Positions 8,316 to 14,815 of a DNA stretch of 24,954 bases are shown here, one piece after another. The DNA is from Pseudomonadota bacterium (GTDB taxonomy: Bacteria > Pseudomonadota > Alphaproteobacteria > Rhizobiales > Xanthobacteraceae). The stretch spans positions 1-24,954 of the forward strand of contig JAEWFG010000335.1 in assembly GCA_023388935.1 (NCBI GenBank), in the 5' to 3' direction. The translations under genes and the position numbers were made by a program. Each line of letters opens with the position of its first letter. The first letter of the stretch is position 1. The notes under the pieces are model-generated. The model did no database searches. It was not told the DNA's origin and worked only from the letters and a program-made list of their open reading frames with translations.

Positions 8316-8341
8316 CGAATTCCCTTGGCGAATTCCCTTGG
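8316..8341. repeat. Perfect 13-bp tandem duplication
   Basis: The 13-base unit cgaattcccttgg occurs twice head to tail with no mismatch (8316-8328 and 8329-8341), in the non-coding stretch between the His-rich protein and the lipoprotein, 55 bases before the latter's start. It looks like a recent slippage duplication. Confidence 0.8.
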
Positions 8342-8395
8342 AGCAAGCTTGGGGCTAGAACATCTCCGAGTCTGATCGAGCGGAGAGCGTGAGCT

Positions 8396-8818
8396 GTGGG
8401 GCGATTGACGAAACGTGCGGTGATCCTGGCATTGCCGCTGGCGCTTGCGGCGTGTTTCGGCAGCGATGGTGACCGCCCATCTCTGATGGCGGGGACCCAG
8501 GCTGGAGGGCCGCAGTCGTTTCCCGACAATTTCCACAGCGACACGCTCGCCTTGATGCGTACCTATCTCAACAATCCGGTCGGCGTGCGCGACGCCAGCA
8601 TGGCCGAGCCGGTGCAGCGCGAGGTTGGCGGGCGACAGTTCTACGTGAGCTGCCTGCACTTCACCCCGCGCGAAACCGACGGCAGCTACAAGGGCATGCG
8701 CGAGCGCGCTGTGATCTTCGTCAACGGTCGGGCGGACCGCGTCGTCGACCGGACCAACGAGCTCTGCGCCGGCGCGGTTTACGCTCCCTTTCCGGAACTG
8801 GAAAAGATGACGCGGTAG
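8396..8818 (+). CDS. Putative lipoprotein, unknown function
   Basis: A 140-residue protein with a lipoprotein signal: basic MGRLTKR, hydrophobic 8-17, and lipobox LAAC with the lipidated Cys at residue 20. The mature domain has the segment QFYVSCLHFTPRE and ends with a Cys-containing NELCAGAVYAPFPELEKM. Two further Cys in the mature part could form a disulfide. It starts with GTG (8396); no ATG in frame gives a full signal peptide. I recall similar small lipoproteins in Bradyrhizobium but no function. There is no adjacent gene in a tight operon. Confidence 0.75.
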   Translation: MGRLTKRAVILALPLALAACFGSDGDRPSLMAGTQAGGPQSFPDNFHSDTLALMRTYLNNPVGVRDASMAEPVQREVGGRQFYVSCLHFTPRETDGSYKGMRERAVIFVNGRADRVVDRTNELCAGAVYAPFPELEKMTR

Positions 8819-8944
8819 CGCAAAGCCCGCCTTCATCGCCTGGTGGTAGGACAGAAGCCGCCGGAGCCGCTGGATCACATTTTGGCGAGCTTTGAACGGG
8901 GCGGTTCACTTTGCGACAAATCGTTACGGCCGGTTTTGCGCAGA

Positions 8945-8958
8945 CGACAAATCTGTCG
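8945..8958. promoter_or_regulatory. Inverted repeat upstream of the outer membrane protein gene
   Basis: CGAC-AAATCT-GTCG is a 4-bp inverted repeat with a 6-base spacer, 150 bases before the ATG at 9109. The 12-base core differs by one base from the palindrome at 7703-7722. A related half site (gcgacaaatcg) lies about 25 bases further upstream. It is a possible binding site for the same unknown regulator. Confidence 0.35.
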
Positions 8959-9108
8959 GCGCAAGCAATCGTGACGGAACAAAATCGCGTTGTTGCCACC
9001 CCGTCACAGTAACGAACGATCAACGTTCCGGCATCGCCGCGAGGCAACCAAATTCACGCCACGTTGTTTGGTTTGCTGAGGGTCGATTTTGAAAGAACGG
9101 GGACGAAC

Positions 9109-9816
9109 ATGAGGACGATTTTGCTGGGCGCAGCCGCTCTGCTTGCGCTGGCCGCGCCAGCCGCTGCAGCGGACATGCAGCCGCGCGCCTACACCAAGGC
9201 GCCGGTCTACACACCCCCGCAGGTGATCTACAACTGGACCGGCTTCTACATCGGCGGCCATGTCGGCGGTGCCTTCGCCGGCGACAGCAGCTTCCAGTCG
9301 AGCGACGCCCGCTTCCTGGGCGGTGTGCAGGGCGGCTTCGACTACCAGTTCGCTCCCAATTGGGTGGTGGGTATCGAGGCCCAGTATTCCTGGCTGCCGA
9401 CCAACAACAATGGTGTCACGTTCCCGCTGGGTACGCAGGTGACGTCCAACACCGACCAGATCGGGTCGGTGACCGGCCGCGTCGGTTACACCTGGGGGCC
9501 GGCGCTGGTCTACGCCAAGGGCGGCTACGCCTGGCGCAACAACGGCCTCGGCGTCAACGTCGCCGGCGTGCCGCAGGCCTTCACCGCCACCGGCAACAAC
9601 AAGGACGGCTACACGGTCGGCGCCGGCCTCGAATACATGTTCGCGCCGAACTGGTCGGCCAAGGCCGAGTACCAGTATTATAATTTCGGCAGCACGACCT
9701 TTACCTCCGGCCCGGCCGATATCGCCGGGGTCCGGGGCCGGGATGACGATCATACCGTCAAGGTCGGTGTGAACTACCGGTTCGGCTGGGGCGGTCCGTC
9801 AGGCTCGCGCTACTGA
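9109..9816 (+). CDS. Outer membrane beta-barrel protein (Omp25/Omp31 family)
   Basis: A 235-residue outer membrane protein. The signal peptide (1-20) ends APAAAA-DMQ. It is followed by a Pro/Tyr-rich stretch and the family opener YNWTGFYIGGHVGG, then alternating beta-strands such as LGGVQGGFDYQF, NWVVGIEAQYSWL, GSVTGRVGYTWG, YTVGAGLEYMFAPNWSAKAE and the terminal VKVGVNYRFGW. This is the 8-strand barrel pattern of rhizobial and Brucella Omp25/RopB proteins, which contribute to envelope integrity. A short GSRY-type tail follows the last strand. The frame extends upstream to 9064, but the signal peptide and CGGGGAC at 9098-9104 favour 9109. A terminator hairpin follows. Confidence 0.92.
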   Translation: MRTILLGAAALLALAAPAAAADMQPRAYTKAPVYTPPQVIYNWTGFYIGGHVGGAFAGDSSFQSSDARFLGGVQGGFDYQFAPNWVVGIEAQYSWLPTNNNGVTFPLGTQVTSNTDQIGSVTGRVGYTWGPALVYAKGGYAWRNNGLGVNVAGVPQAFTATGNNKDGYTVGAGLEYMFAPNWSAKAEYQYYNFGSTTFTSGPADIAGVRGRDDDHTVKVGVNYRFGWGGPSGSRY

Positions 9817-9842
9817 CCCCGCCAGCGGTAATCCAAGACCTG

Positions 9843-9867
9843 AAAGGCCGGCCTCCCGCCGGCCTTT
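9843..9867 (+). terminator. Intrinsic terminator of the Omp gene
   Basis: A perfect 10-bp stem (aaaggccggc / gccggccttt) with a 5-base loop begins 27 bases after the Omp stop codon. The T-run is short (ttt then cgtt), so the A/T base pairs at the foot of the stem supply most of it. Confidence 0.7.
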
Positions 9868-10005
9868 CGTTAGCCAGCCTCTCGTTTTTCTTGCGTGAAC
9901 CATCTGGCGCGTCATATGCAGGCAAACGATCAGGCGCGCGCCTTCTCACCTGCGTCATGGGACCGAGGTAAAGCAAAAATAATTTTTCCCGCTTAGGGAA
10001 CTCGC

Positions 10006-10045
10006 GCTCCGGGATGCGTTATATGGCTCCGGGACGCGTTATATG
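10006..10045. repeat. Two 20-bp tandem repeats in a promoter region
   Basis: The units gctccgggatgcgttatatg (10006-10025) and gctccgggacgcgttatatg (10026-10045) are head to tail with a single mismatch, ending 31 bases before the ATG at 10077. A GGAAC at 9997-10001 lies 15 bases before the first CGTT (10017-10020). That resembles the EcfG general-stress promoter pattern (GGAAC, 16-17 bases, CGTT), but the spacer is one base short. It could be a duplicated -10 region or a double binding site. Confidence 0.6.
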
Positions 10046-10076
10046 AGAGAATTACCGGGCTGGTGGGACGACGGTC

Positions 10077-10319
10077 ATGCGTATCTTGGTGTCGGCAGTA
10101 GTGCTTTCGTGCTTCATCTCCCTGCCGTGCTCAGCACAGACAATCCTCAAATCCGAGCCCTTGGTGCTGGCACCCTATGAGGTGGCCTTCGTCAAGGACG
10201 CCTCCTGTCCGTCGGGCAAGGTGCTCAAGGTCACCGGCGCAATCCGCGGGCTGCATCGCCGGAAGTCCTGTGTGGTGCTGACGGGCGAGCAGGCTTCGCT
10301 GGCGACCGCGACGCCCTGA
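10077..10319 (+). CDS. Small secreted protein, unknown function
   Basis: An 80-residue protein with a signal peptide (1-20, cleavage after PCSA). The mature part is about 60 residues with two Cys (44 and 65) that probably form a disulfide: DASCPSGKVLKVTGAIRG then RRKSCVVL. A compact periplasmic domain is likely; I do not recognise a characterised family. The ATG at 10077 has only a weak ribosome site. The gene follows a tandem-repeat promoter region and converges on another small gene, with a short hairpin between the two. Confidence 0.7.
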   Translation: MRILVSAVVLSCFISLPCSAQTILKSEPLVLAPYEVAFVKDASCPSGKVLKVTGAIRGLHRRKSCVVLTGEQASLATATP

Positions 10320-10325
10320 CCCCCC

Positions 10326-10342
10326 TCCGGCCTCCGGCCGGA
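10326..10342. terminator. Short hairpin between convergent small genes
   Basis: tccggcc-tcc-ggccgga is a perfect 7-bp stem with a 3-base loop, placed 7 bases after the 10077-10319 stop and 14 bases before the end of the minus-strand gene at 10357. Its position suits a bidirectional terminator. There is no T-tract beyond atctt. Confidence 0.4.
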
Positions 10343-10356
10343 TCTTACGAATTCGG

Positions 10357-10599
10357 CTAAAGCTCCATCCTGGACTGTCGCTCAGCGTCGGCCTTGTTCT
10401 GGGCGGGGTCCTCGCCTTGGGCTGCCGGGCAGGGCTTGATCTCGTAATCGTTGTCGAGCACCCGGCGCGGCCCTGGGCGCTCGTCGTCGGCCGACACATC
10501 CACGACCAAACCACTCCGCTCCGCGAGTTTCCAGACGTCGGCCTCATCCGGATAGGCCTTGCTGATTTGGGCCTCGTTGCAGAACAGGGCGTAGGGCAT
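10357..10599 (-). CDS. Small hypothetical cytoplasmic protein
   Basis: An 80-residue protein with no signal peptide or membrane segment. The N-terminal half looks folded (MPYALFCNEAQISKAYPDEA then VWKLAERSGLVVDV), while the C-terminal part is charged and probably disordered (DERPGPRR; then CPAAQGEDPAQNKADAERQS). I do not recognise a named family, though the MPYALF-type start is one I associate with small conserved Bradyrhizobium proteins. GGGAAG on the minus strand (10601-10606) lies just before the ATG. No functional assignment is possible. Confidence 0.6.
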   Translation of the reverse strand: MPYALFCNEAQISKAYPDEADVWKLAERSGLVVDVSADDERPGPRRVLDNDYEIKPCPAAQGEDPAQNKADAERQSRMEL

Positions 10600-10761
10600 T
10601 CTTCCCGCTCCCGGAAAGCGCGTTAACGGCTTTGCTGGTGAGGGGTTCCGGCCGGTAAGGTGATCACGGGGGCGTGATCAGCGCAGCCGCGCCCTGAGTC
10701 GTAAACGAGTCCTGAATCCCAGAAAAAAGAAACCCCGGGACTCTCCGGCCGGAATCAGCGG

Positions 10762-10881
10762 ATGTTTTGGGCCATGACGAGCGACCTGAAAACCTCCTGC
10801 GGGCACATGTTGCTGCCGTTGACGCTGGCGCTGTTCAGTGCCTGCGCGGCCAATCTCTGGCTGGTCTGGTCCTGGCTGTGA
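10762..10881 (+). CDS. Possible 39-residue single-pass membrane peptide
   Basis: A short ORF starting ATG at 10762 (or at 10774, giving 35 residues). Residues 17-39 are almost purely hydrophobic (LLPLTLALFSACAA then NLWLVWSWL), with the stop right after the helix. The N-terminus MFWAMTSDLKTSCGH is polar. Evidence for coding is limited to the helix and its clean end. The ribosome site is weak. It would converge on the minus-strand gene ending at 10895. Confidence 0.35.
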   Translation: MFWAMTSDLKTSCGHMLLPLTLALFSACAANLWLVWSWL

Positions 10882-10894
10882 GGCGGTAGCCGCC

Positions 10895-11296
10895 TCACTT
10901 TTCCGCCGGCGGGCGGGGCAAAGCGTCGCGAATGTCGGCGCGAAGCCGGCTCAGGGTCGCCGCACAATATTCCTCCCGTTCGCGCTCGAACCGCTCCTGG
11001 TGCTTGCGGAAATTGGCGATGCGGGCCTGCATCTCGGTGCGGACGTCGCTCATCCGCGGCAGCGGCGCTTGGACGGGTTGAGGTTGGGCCAATGGCTGGG
11101 GCTCGGGTGGCGATATGGCCGCCGGAGGCGGCTCGGCTTCGACCGCAACGGCCCGGACGGTAACAATTTCCGTCGTTACTGCGAACGCAGTCGCGGCGGG
11201 CTCCGGTGGATGGAAGGCATCCTTCTTGCCGGTTACCGATTGGATGAAGGCCATTGTCTGCGCGATCAGCGCGTCGCGTTCCCTGATCCACTTCAT
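10895..11296 (-). CDS. Hypothetical protein with Pro-rich centre and coiled-coil end
   Basis: A 133-residue protein not recognised by name. Residues 1-26 form an amphipathic helix (KWIRERDALIAQTMAFIQSV). Residues 30-80 are Pro/Ala/Val-rich and presumably disordered (EPEPQPLAQPQPVQ-like). Residues 82-133 are a charged helix likely to form a coiled coil (RTEMQARIANFRKHQERFER) with one Cys. No signal peptide or membrane span. GAGGTG on the minus strand (11301-11306), four bases before the ATG, supports the start. Codon use has the strong GC3 bias of the neighbours, so it is probably a real, lineage-specific gene. Confidence 0.6.
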   Translation of the reverse strand: MKWIRERDALIAQTMAFIQSVTGKKDAFHPPEPAATAFAVTTEIVTVRAVAVEAEPPPAAISPPEPQPLAQPQPVQAPLPRMSDVRTEMQARIANFRKHQERFEREREEYCAATLSRLRADIRDALPRPPAEK

Positions 11297-11399
11297 GGTG
11301 CACCTCGGTTGGAGCTATTCCAGCAAAGCTGGCCGGCCGAATCAAGGAGGTGCCCCCGCAGGGGATTGCATATTTTTCCCGAACGCCGGACAGTAGGGC

Positions 11400-11564
11400 A
11401 TGGATGCCAAGACAGAGCAGTCGGACGAGGCGCAGGGCCTGAGGCTCGTGCGCGCGTTTCTGCTGCTGCCGCCCGACAAGCGGGCGGAGGTGATCGCGTT
11501 CGTCGAGGAATTGGTGCGTGCCCAGGGCCGGCACGCGGAGGGCACGGAGATATCCCCGCGTTGA
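11400..11564 (+). CDS. Small helical protein (54 residues), unknown function
   Basis: A short ORF from ATG 11400 to TGA 11562-11564. After a polar start (MDAKTEQSDEAQG) it has a compact helical pair, LRLVRAFLLLPPDKRAEVIA followed by FVEELVRAQG. The phrase LLLPPDKRAEVIAFVEEL resembles the C-terminal helix of some XRE-type regulators and small regulatory partners, but there is no DNA-binding helix-turn-helix here. The sequence has well-behaved amphipathic helices and GC3 bias, so I think it is translated. It ends 3 bases before the end of the convergent gene at 11568. Confidence 0.5.
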   Translation: MDAKTEQSDEAQGLRLVRAFLLLPPDKRAEVIAFVEELVRAQGRHAEGTEISPR

Positions 11565-11567
11565 GCG

Positions 11568-11813
11568 CTATCGCTCGCGCGGATTGACGTTGGGCACGAA
11601 GGGCGCGCCGACCACCCGGACCGGCTCCTGAGTTGCGGCTTCCATCGGCCTGCTATCGGCGAGCCGTTTCTCCGGCGCTTGTCCGAAGACAGGCTCGAAG
11701 AGTGCAAGCATGCCGGCCACGACGGCGCAGCACAGCGTCACCGCCCCCACGAGAAACATGTTTCGATTTTCTTCTCTGATCGGCATAGGCCAAGAACGAC
11801 CGACGCGGGCCAT
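11568..11813 (-). CDS. Small single-pass membrane protein
   Basis: An 81-residue protein with a basic N-terminus (RVGRSWPMPIREENRN), one transmembrane helix at about 20-37 (FLVGAVTLCCAVVAGMLALF) and a roughly 40-residue C-terminal tail that would face the periplasm (QEPVRVVGAPFVPNVNP). The ATG at 11813 is preceded on the minus strand by GGGAA about four bases away. A second ATG at 11786 has no such site. I do not recognise a family. It is divergent from the chemoreceptor gene. Confidence 0.6.
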   Translation of the reverse strand: MARVGRSWPMPIREENRNMFLVGAVTLCCAVVAGMLALFEPVFGQAPEKRLADSRPMEAATQEPVRVVGAPFVPNVNPRER

Positions 11814-12024
11814 TGGTTCCCGACCGTTGAGGGCGGACGAAGCGCGGCCAAGGATGATTGAAGCTTGCGTAAAAGCTTACGTTCAGGCGACGAGCGGTTA
11901 TTTTCCCGTAAAACTACCAGCGTCAATTAGGATCAAATCTTAACGTCCGCCGCTTCCAATGGCGTCGCCGGGGCTGCTTCGGTCTCCGGGACTGGAAAAT
12001 CATGAAAATCATTGGGCGGCTGAA

Positions 12025-13722
12025 ATGAGCTTTTTGAACAATTTGAAGATCGTCTGGAAGGTCGCGCTGATCGTGACCGTAATGGGTTGTGCGCTGGTCG
12101 GCGTCGCCGCTTTCGGCACGCGCGAACTCTCGTCGACTGTCGACGGATTTGGCCAGCTCGCCGCTGCGCAATCCTCCGCTCTCAACCTCACGCGGGCCCA
12201 GCGCCGCGTCGAGACCTATCATGCGGCGCTCTACGCGATTTTCACCGAAGCGACCGAAGCGGGCAGCGCCCATCGCCTCAAGACTGCAAACCAGAACCGC
12301 AATGAAATTCGGCAAATCCTGGATTCTGCCGAGCAAGACGATCCGGCGCGCGCCAACGAGATCAAGAGCATCGGCAACCAGTTGAAGGCCGTGTTCGCCG
12401 GCTGCGACCCGGTGCTGCAGGCGGGCTCGCAGGCGAGCAGCACTGAAGAGAATGCGAAGGTCGCACAACGTGCACATAAGGAGTGCGATCCGCTGATCGA
12501 TGCGGCCCTCGAGCGCGTCATCAAGTTCACGACCGAGACGGACCAAGCGGTGACCAAGCGCAAAGAAGCCATTGAACGCGATGCCAAGTCCGCAATCTGG
12601 ACGGTGATGGGCGTCAGCGCCGGCGGTCTGCTCGTGGGGATCGCGATCGCGCTGTTCATCGGCCTCAAGGCAATGTCGCAGCCGATCGCCCGGCTCAAGC
12701 TCGCCATGGAAGGCCTCGCCCGCAACGATCTCAAGATCGAGGTGCCCGAGAAGGACCGCCGCGACGAGATCGGCGACATGGCCAGGACCGTCGAAATCTT
12801 CAAGACCAACGCGCTGGAAGTGGAGCGCCTCAAGGCAGCGCAGGTCGAAGCAGAGAAGCTGGCCGCCGAGCAGCGCCGCCGTGACATGGTCAACCTTGCC
12901 GATGGCTTCGAACGGGCGATCGGCGAGATCATCGAGACGGTGGGATCGGCATCCACCGAGCTCGAGGCGTCGTCCTCGACGCTCGCCACCACCGCGCAAC
13001 GTGCGCAGGAGCTGACCTCGGTCGTCGTGGCCGCTTCGGGCGAAGCCACCGGCAACGTGCAGTCGGTTGCGACCGCCACGGAGGAGCTGTCCTCCTCGGT
13101 CAACGAAATCAGCCGTCAGGTGCAGGAATCGGCGCGGATGGCGGGCGAAGCCGTCAGCCAGGCCCGGACCACGACCGAGCGGGTCAGCGAACTCTCGATC
13201 GCTGCGACGCGGATCGGCGATGTCGTCGAACTGATCAATACGATTGCCGGCCAGACCAACCTCCTGGCGCTGAATGCCACGATCGAGGCAGCGCGCGCCG
13301 GCGAAGCCGGCCGCGGCTTCGCCGTCGTCGCCTCAGAGGTGAAGACGCTGGCGGAGCAGACCGCAAAGGCGACCGGCGAGATCAGCCAGCAGATCTCCGG
13401 CATCCAGAGCGCGACCCAGGAATCGGTGAGTGCGATCCGGGACATCTCTGCTACCATCGAGCGGCTCTCGGAGGTGTCGTCGACCATCGCCGCGGCCGTC
13501 GAGGAGCAGGGCGCTGCGACCCAGGAAATCGCGCGCAACGTGCAGCAGGCCGCCCACGGCACCCAGCAGGTCTCCTCCAACATCACCGACGTGCAGCGTG
13601 GGGCGGCCGAGACCGGCTCGGCTTCCTCGCAGGTGCTCTCGACCGCCAAAATGCTGGCGACCGACAGCAACCGCCTGAAGGACGAGGTCGGGAAATTCCT
13701 CTCGACGGTACGCGCGGCGTAA
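12025..13722 (+). CDS. Methyl-accepting chemotaxis protein
   Basis: A 565-residue chemoreceptor. TM1 is at about 10-30, a periplasmic four-helix-type sensor at 31-188, TM2 at 190-214 (WTVMGVSAGGLLVGIAIALF), a HAMP domain at 215-266 (PIARLKLAMEGLARNDLKIE), and the cytoplasmic signalling coiled coil to the end. The CheA/CheW-binding tip is intact (GQTNLLALNATIEAARAGEA then GRGFAVVASEVKTLAEQT). The sensor contains two Cys, each in a CDP motif (127 and 154), which is unusual. There is no C-terminal CheR-docking pentapeptide. The frame extends to 11959, but the extra 22 residues are polar and precede TM1, so I prefer the ATG at 12025. There are no che genes nearby, so it is an orphan receptor; its ligand is unknown. 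Confidence 0.93.
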   Translation: MSFLNNLKIVWKVALIVTVMGCALVGVAAFGTRELSSTVDGFGQLAAAQSSALNLTRAQRRVETYHAALYAIFTEATEAGSAHRLKTANQNRNEIRQILDSAEQDDPARANEIKSIGNQLKAVFAGCDPVLQAGSQASSTEENAKVAQRAHKECDPLIDAALERVIKFTTETDQAVTKRKEAIERDAKSAIWTVMGVSAGGLLVGIAIALFIGLKAMSQPIARLKLAMEGLARNDLKIEVPEKDRRDEIGDMARTVEIFKTNALEVERLKAAQVEAEKLAAEQRRRDMVNLADGFERAIGEIIETVGSASTELEASSSTLATTAQRAQELTSVVVAASGEATGNVQSVATATEELSSSVNEISRQVQESARMAGEAVSQARTTTERVSELSIAATRIGDVVELINTIAGQTNLLALNATIEAARAGEAGRGFAVVASEVKTLAEQTAKATGEISQQISGIQSATQESVSAIRDISATIERLSEVSSTIAAAVEEQGAATQEIARNVQQAAHGTQQVSSNITDVQRGAAETGSASSQVLSTAKMLATDSNRLKDEVGKFLSTVRAA

Positions 13723-13753
13723 GCCGGGCGACGCCATCGGTCCGTCGCGCGCC

Positions 13754-13867
13754 CTATCGCGCCAGCAGGAGACCAAGCGCAAGGACGAACAGCGCGGCCG
13801 TCATGACGACGGCCGCAACCGCGCCGGCGACAATCCTGGCTTTCTCTTTGGCTGTGGTGGGGCGCAT
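13754..13867 (-). CDS. Possible 37-residue membrane peptide
   Basis: A short ORF from ATG (13865-13867 on the plus strand reads cat) to TAG. It has a basic start MRPTTAKEKAR and one hydrophobic helix (VAGAVAAVVMTAALFVLALG) ending LLLAR-stop. This positive-inside layout is typical of small inner-membrane proteins. No clear ribosome site is visible, so coding is plausible but unproven. It lies between the chemoreceptor (convergent) and the methyltransferase (divergent). Confidence 0.4.
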   Translation of the reverse strand: MRPTTAKEKARIVAGAVAAVVMTAALFVLALGLLLAR

Positions 13868-13979
13868 GGCACAGAGACGAGACGGTTGACGCGAGCGGGT
13901 TCGCTTGCGGGAAATTTCGGACTAGATGCTCTGCCTGTATAGTATGTCCGCGATGGAAGTCTAACACGCGGGCCGCCCG

Positions 13980-14684
13980 ATGATCCCCAATCGTCCTCCT
14001 GTGCTTGCCCATGAGCGGTTCGTCGCCGACCGCGAGAACTATGCTGGCCTCGATCTCGCCGCGCGGTTCGAGCGGACCAACCTTTGGGGAGCCGCAACCT
14101 CGGTGTCCGGCCTTGGTTCAGAGGACCCCGCCACCGCGGCAATCCGGGAAGCACTCCCGGCACTGTTGCAACGGCTCGGTGCGCGCTCGCTGCTCGATGC
14201 GCCCTGTGGCGATGCCGGTTGGATCGGCCGCATGAAGCTCGATGTCGATTACATAGGCATCGACATCGTTCCGTCTCTGATAGAGGCCAACAACCAGCGC
14301 GTCGCGCGGGGTGAGCTGACCGGCCGTTTCCGCGTTGCGGACATCACGCGCGATGCGCTGCCGCCTGTCGACGTGGTCCTGTGCCGCGACTGTCTGGTGC
14401 ATCTGAGTTTCCAGAATATCGCGCGCGCCATCGCCCGCTTTCGCGACAGCGGCGCGCGCTTCCTGCTGGTCACGACATTCTCCGAATGGGACGGCAATCG
14501 CGATTGCGAAGACGGCGACTGGCGCGCGCTCAACATCGAGAAGGCGCCATTCAACTGGCCCGCGCCGCGCGTAGTGATCAACGAGCGTTGCGACGAGGGC
14601 GGGGGCGGCTGGCGCGACAAGAGCCTCGGGCTCTGGCGGCTGGACGAATTGCCCCATATCGCCCGCATTGCCACGGATATGTGA
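13980..14684 (+). CDS. Class I SAM-dependent methyltransferase
   Basis: A 234-residue soluble protein with a Rossmann-type methyltransferase fold. Motif I is LLDAPCGDAGW at 71-81 (SAM-binding loop), motif II YIGIDIVPSLIE at 91-102 with the ribose-binding Asp95, and the motif IV region is DVVLCRDCLVHLS at 131-143. The N-terminal 60 residues and the Trp-rich C-terminal part probably set substrate specificity; I cannot name the substrate. The C-terminal half has the run RCDEGGGGWRDKSLGLWRL. The start is ATG 13980 with a weak ribosome site. The PQQ-protein gene begins 131 bases downstream on the same strand. Confidence 0.85.
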   Translation: MIPNRPPVLAHERFVADRENYAGLDLAARFERTNLWGAATSVSGLGSEDPATAAIREALPALLQRLGARSLLDAPCGDAGWIGRMKLDVDYIGIDIVPSLIEANNQRVARGELTGRFRVADITRDALPPVDVVLCRDCLVHLSFQNIARAIARFRDSGARFLLVTTFSEWDGNRDCEDGDWRALNIEKAPFNWPAPRVVINERCDEGGGGWRDKSLGLWRLDELPHIARIATDM

Positions 14685-14726
14685 CAAACGCGGCGCAACA
14701 TCCGTTGCTTCGGTGATTGCTGCCGC

Positions 14727-14771
14727 AGTACAGTTGGGCGCAGTATACTTGGGCGAAGTATACTTGGGGTT
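14727..14771. repeat. Three 15-bp tandem repeats upstream of the PQQ-protein gene
   Basis: Three head-to-tail units of 15 bases: agtacagttgggcgc, agtatacttgggcga and agtatacttggggtt. Units 2 and 3 share agtatacttggg exactly. They end 44 bases before the ATG at 14816. Each contains a gtatac-type palindrome, so they may be iterated binding sites or a slippage product. In the open frame of the downstream gene they would encode a repeated YTWA-like peptide. Confidence 0.7.
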
Positions 14772-14815
14772 GTGTAAAGCCATCTCGCGTTACGGCGTCG
14801 GTGTTGGAGCTCGCC

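Noticed and set aside
9841..10076. CRISPR-like or longer repeat array around the tandem units
   Set aside because: Only two adjacent copies without spacers; it is a simple tandem duplication.
14717..14815. 33-residue extension of the PQQ protein (YTWA-like repeat)
   Set aside because: It would bury the signal peptide inside the protein and is made of the tandem repeat; the ATG at 14816 has a ribosome site and a proper signal peptide.
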